Source: Methanomassiliicoccaceae archaeon (GTDB lineage Archaea > Thermoplasmatota > Thermoplasmata > Methanomassiliicoccales > Methanomethylophilaceae). Taken from it: a stretch of 15,034 bases of DNA. The stretch covers positions 1-15,034 of the forward strand of contig WRNL01000002.1 of NCBI GenBank assembly GCA_009776625.1, read 5' to 3'. The notes under the pieces were generated by a model. The model did not search any database, was not told where the DNA came from, and saw nothing but the letters and a program-made list of their open reading frames with translations. The first letter of the stretch is position 1. Each line of letters starts with the position of its first letter. Below, piece after piece: positions 13,106 through 15,034 of this stretch. Position numbers and translations under genes: made by a program.

Positions 13106-14758
13106 TCAGACTGCGCCCTTCCTCTTCATGAACACCGCCGCCGCGACCGCGCCCACAAAGAGCGCCGCGCCGACAGCCGCCACAATCAGCAAAGTAGTGC
13201 TGTCCGCCCCTCCGCCCCCCGTCTCCTCTGGAATCGGGGGGCCAGCGTAGAACTTGAAGGCTATCGCGTCATAGGAGCCCTTGTTGGTTATCGTCCATCC
13301 TTCGACGGTGAAGGTCGAAACTGAGTACCCAACCGCGACGAGATCCCCCCCGACGACCTCCGTTATCGAGGTGAAGTAGTCCTCGGAGACCCCCCCGACT
13401 GCCTTGGCCCCCTGGACTGTGCCGTCTGCACTGATACCAACGGCCATCCCGTCGTAGCCGCCGTTGGTCATCACCTGCCACTCATCGGCCATGAACACCG
13501 AGGATGTGAATCCTGCGGCGGCGACACCGCCTGATAGGGCTTCGGTCACAGAAAGGAATTTGTCATCGCCCGCGCCGCCGAAGTTCTTGGCCCATTCTAT
13601 GACACCCTCCTCGCCGAACTTGAATGCAATCGCGTCATAGCCGCCGTTGTTGCCGATCGCGCAGCTATCGCTCGTGAACGCCCTGTTGGATTCTCCGACG
13701 GTTACGATACCGCCGTCGCTTATCTCTGTCACAGAATTGAAGCTGTCGTCCCCTTGTCCGCCATAGTTCCGCCCGCCCTCGAACACGCGGTAGGCATCGT
13801 ACTTGAGGAGAATCGCGTCGGTCCCGCCGTTGTTGCCGATCGTCGAGATCACCCCTGCCGTGGGCCCCCCGACTGTGAAGGTTGATTTCGAGTGCCCCAC
13901 TATGACGTAGCCGCCGTTGTCCGTCGCTGCCACCGAGGTGAAGCGATCATCGTATTGGCCGCCGATGCCCTCCGCCCTTACGAGGACGCCATTGTGGTTG
14001 AACTCGAACACTATCCCGTCGTAGTCGCCGTTGTTGAGGACCGTCGATACCGCTCCTGCAGTGGGGTCCCCGACGGTGAACGTCGAGTTGGAGTAGCCGA
14101 CAGCGACATAGCCGTCAGGCGTTTCCGTGACCGAGGTGAAGCGTTCGTTTCCTTGTCCGCCGTACGTCCCGCCGTACGCCCCACCGGTGCCGTCGAGGGT
14201 CACGAACATGATGAGTGCGTCGGCCCCGCCGTTGTTGCCGTATGGCCACATGTTGCCGTTGGGTTGCGACGAGGAATGCCCCACCGCGAGTGCCTTGTAG
14301 TCCGATGTCACGATCACTGACTCAAAAGCGTCGTTCAATGCCCCGCCGTAGTTGTACGCACGCACGACGTTGCCGTCGTTGTCGAACACGAAGAGTATCG
14401 CGTCAGTCCCGCCGTTGTTGCCTATCGACCAGCCGTCGCCGCTGAGCGCCGTCGAGGCGTACCCGACCGCGACGAAGCCGCCGTTTGGCAGCCTCGCCAC
14501 CGATGTGAAACGGTCGTCGCTCGTCCCGCCGATGCCCAGCGCGAACATCACGTCACCGCCATCGCCCGAGGGGGCGGCGTACGCCGACTGCTCTCCAGAG
14601 AAGAGCCCGGCCCCGAACGCCCCTATGAACGCGGCGAGCAGGAGCGCGAGGACGACCGCCGAGGCCGATGCACGCTTACCCGCCCTGCGGTCGAGCAAGC
14701 CTGGTTCCGCCCCTTTCTTTGCCACGTGCCATTCCGGCACTGCTCTGTGTCCATTCAC
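13106..14758 (-). CDS. Surface protein with seven propeller-like repeats and membrane anchors at both ends
   Basis: The 550-residue protein has a basic N-terminus (1-29), a hydrophobic segment (about 31-54), and an AYAA site (59-62) that could be a signal-peptidase cut. Seven repeats of 58-67 residues follow (about 76-504), each reading roughly GG..DD.FTSV….GG.VAVG.S…NNGG.DAI.FKF. After a Pro/Glu/Gly linker comes a C-terminal membrane helix (522-544) ending in MKRKGAV. Seven such units suggest a closed seven-bladed beta-propeller of the SBBP-repeat kind, displayed outside the cell and held by the C-terminal anchor. Ligand unknown; adhesion or S-layer association is a guess. The start is GTG 14758 because AGGAGGAAGGA lies just upstream; the ATG at 14923 would overlap the neighbouring gene. 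Confidence 0.8.
   Translation of the reverse strand: MNGHRAVPEWHVAKKGAEPGLLDRRAGKRASASAVVLALLLAAFIGAFGAGLFSGEQSAYAAPSGDGGDVMFALGIGGTSDDRFTSVARLPNGGFVAVGYASTALSGDGWSIGNNGGTDAILFVFDNDGNVVRAYNYGGALNDAFESVIVTSDYKALAVGHSSSQPNGNMWPYGNNGGADALIMFVTLDGTGGAYGGTYGGQGNERFTSVTETPDGYVAVGYSNSTFTVGDPTAGAVSTVLNNGDYDGIVFEFNHNGVLVRAEGIGGQYDDRFTSVAATDNGGYVIVGHSKSTFTVGGPTAGVISTIGNNGGTDAILLKYDAYRVFEGGRNYGGQGDDSFNSVTEISDGGIVTVGESNRAFTSDSCAIGNNGGYDAIAFKFGEEGVIEWAKNFGGAGDDKFLSVTEALSGGVAAAGFTSSVFMADEWQVMTNGGYDGMAVGISADGTVQGAKAVGGVSEDYFTSITEVVGGDLVAVGYSVSTFTVEGWTITNKGSYDAIAFKFYAGPPIPEETGGGGADSTTLLIVAAVGAALFVGAVAAAVFMKRKGAV
13247..14533 (-). repeat. Seven tandem coding repeats of the surface protein
   Basis: Seven diverged units of about 175-200 bp encode the propeller-like blades. 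The third and fourth are longer than the others because both contain an insertion beginning STFTVG and ending STxxNN, which suggests that they are the most recent duplicates. The sixth and seventh have drifted most (MTNGG and TNKGS in place of NNGG). Confidence 0.75.
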
Positions 14759-14840
14759 TTTAGATCCTTCCTCCTTGGTTGGTTCGCGGCAGGCCAGCAT
14801 CCGCCAGGCGTCGCAAAACACTGTTTGTAAGACATTATGC

Positions 14841-14850
14841 GTAAATAAAG
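14841..14850 (-). promoter_or_regulatory. Candidate TATA box of the surface-protein gene
   Basis: CTTTATTTAC on the minus strand is the best AT-rich element ahead of the gene. It predicts a start near 14819 and a leader of about 60 nt containing the AGGAGG site, so this mRNA, unlike several others here, has a true leader. Confidence 0.5.
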
Positions 14851-14869
14851 GGAACACCCCGCCGCCGCC

Positions 14870-14886
14870 AGGGCGCCGCACGCCCT
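14870..14886 (-). terminator. Possible terminator hairpin of the AIM24-family gene
   Basis: AGGGCG and CGCCCT form a 6-bp stem with a 5-nt loop about 34 bp after the AIM24 stop. The T-rich stretch comes only some 20 bp later (14841-14856) and overlaps the next promoter, so termination here is plausible but weakly supported. Confidence 0.35.
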
Positions 14887-14919
14887 CTGCGCTGGCCCCG
14901 GCGCAGGTCACTCCATGAC

Positions 14920-15034
14920 TCATTTGGCCGGTAGGAACGGCGCCAGCGCCGCCGCGAGCTCCGACAGCGTCATGGACTGGATGATTATCCTCCCCGGCCC
15001 GGTGAGGGTGGTGACGAACAGCCCCTCCCCGCCG
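14920..15034 (-). CDS. AIM24-family (TIGR00266-like) protein, C-terminal fragment
   Basis: Only the last 38 residues are inside the window; the gene continues past the right edge. The fragment reads GGEGLFVTTLTGPGRIIIQS followed by MTLSELAAALAPFLPAK. The 'GEGLFVTTLTGPGrv.lQSm…La..L.p' pattern is the characteristic end of the AIM24/TIGR00266 family, beta-roll proteins of unsettled function found across bacteria and archaea. It lies upstream of, and in the same direction as, the surface-protein gene, with about 160 bp between them. Confidence 0.75.
   Translation of the reverse strand, partial: GGEGLFVTTLTGPGRIIIQSMTLSELAAALAPFLPAK

Noticed and set aside
14759..14923. An extra 55 residues at the N-terminus of the surface protein starting at ATG 14923
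   Set aside because: It would overlap the AIM24 stop, has low-complexity Arg/Gly content, and bypasses the AGGAGG site in front of GTG 14758.
1..15034. CRISPR arrays, insertion sequences, tRNA genes, integrase attachment sites
   Set aside because: I saw no regularly spaced direct repeats, transposase motifs, tRNA cloverleaf patterns or flanking duplications by eye.

Overview
The window looks like a stretch of chromosome from a GC-rich archaeon. The evidence is an archaeal NAC with a UBA tail, a RadB recombinase, isopentenyl phosphate kinase, an archaeal-type 5S rRNA, and TATA boxes about 26 bp upstream of several start codons (leaderless transcripts). HypC, a 5S gene standing alone and a bacterial-type AspRS fit a Thermoplasmata methanogen, most likely Methanomassiliicoccales. 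That placement is my inference; nothing in the window proves it.

Layout. Positions 128-3056 hold an overlapping gatC-gatA-gatB operon (tRNA-dependent amidotransferase). A 158-residue three-helix membrane protein resembling Pycsar effectors follows at 3161-3637. aspS (3665-5485, minus) converges on it. Across a divergent promoter region lies a 424-residue N-terminal-nucleophile hydrolase of the proteasome-like type (5648-6922), followed by two tandem copies of a small charged protein (6924-7328). Then come an AlaX-type tRNA editing protein, NAC and HypC (7380-9187), a free-standing 5S rRNA (about 9248-9371), and an isoprenoid operon of IPP kinase, type 2 IPP isomerase and prenyl diphosphate synthase (9431-12242). 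radB (12243-12902, minus) abuts that operon stop to stop. The right end carries a surface protein with seven propeller-like repeats (13106-14758, minus) and the C-terminus of an AIM24-family protein (14920-15034, minus).

How the genes fit together. GatCAB plus an AspRS with the non-discriminating signature (His31, Gly89) is the two-step route to Asn-tRNA(Asn). The striking point is that GatA has lost two of its three catalytic residues (Lys to Ala37, cis-Ser to Ala112) with exact family spacing, while GatB looks intact. AlaX adds a second tRNA quality-control function. IPK, Fni and the prenyl synthase form the last steps from isopentenyl phosphate to the C20 lipid precursor of archaeal membranes. 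The Ntn hydrolase with its duplicated small partner, and the orphan Pycsar-effector-like protein, are the least understood parts.
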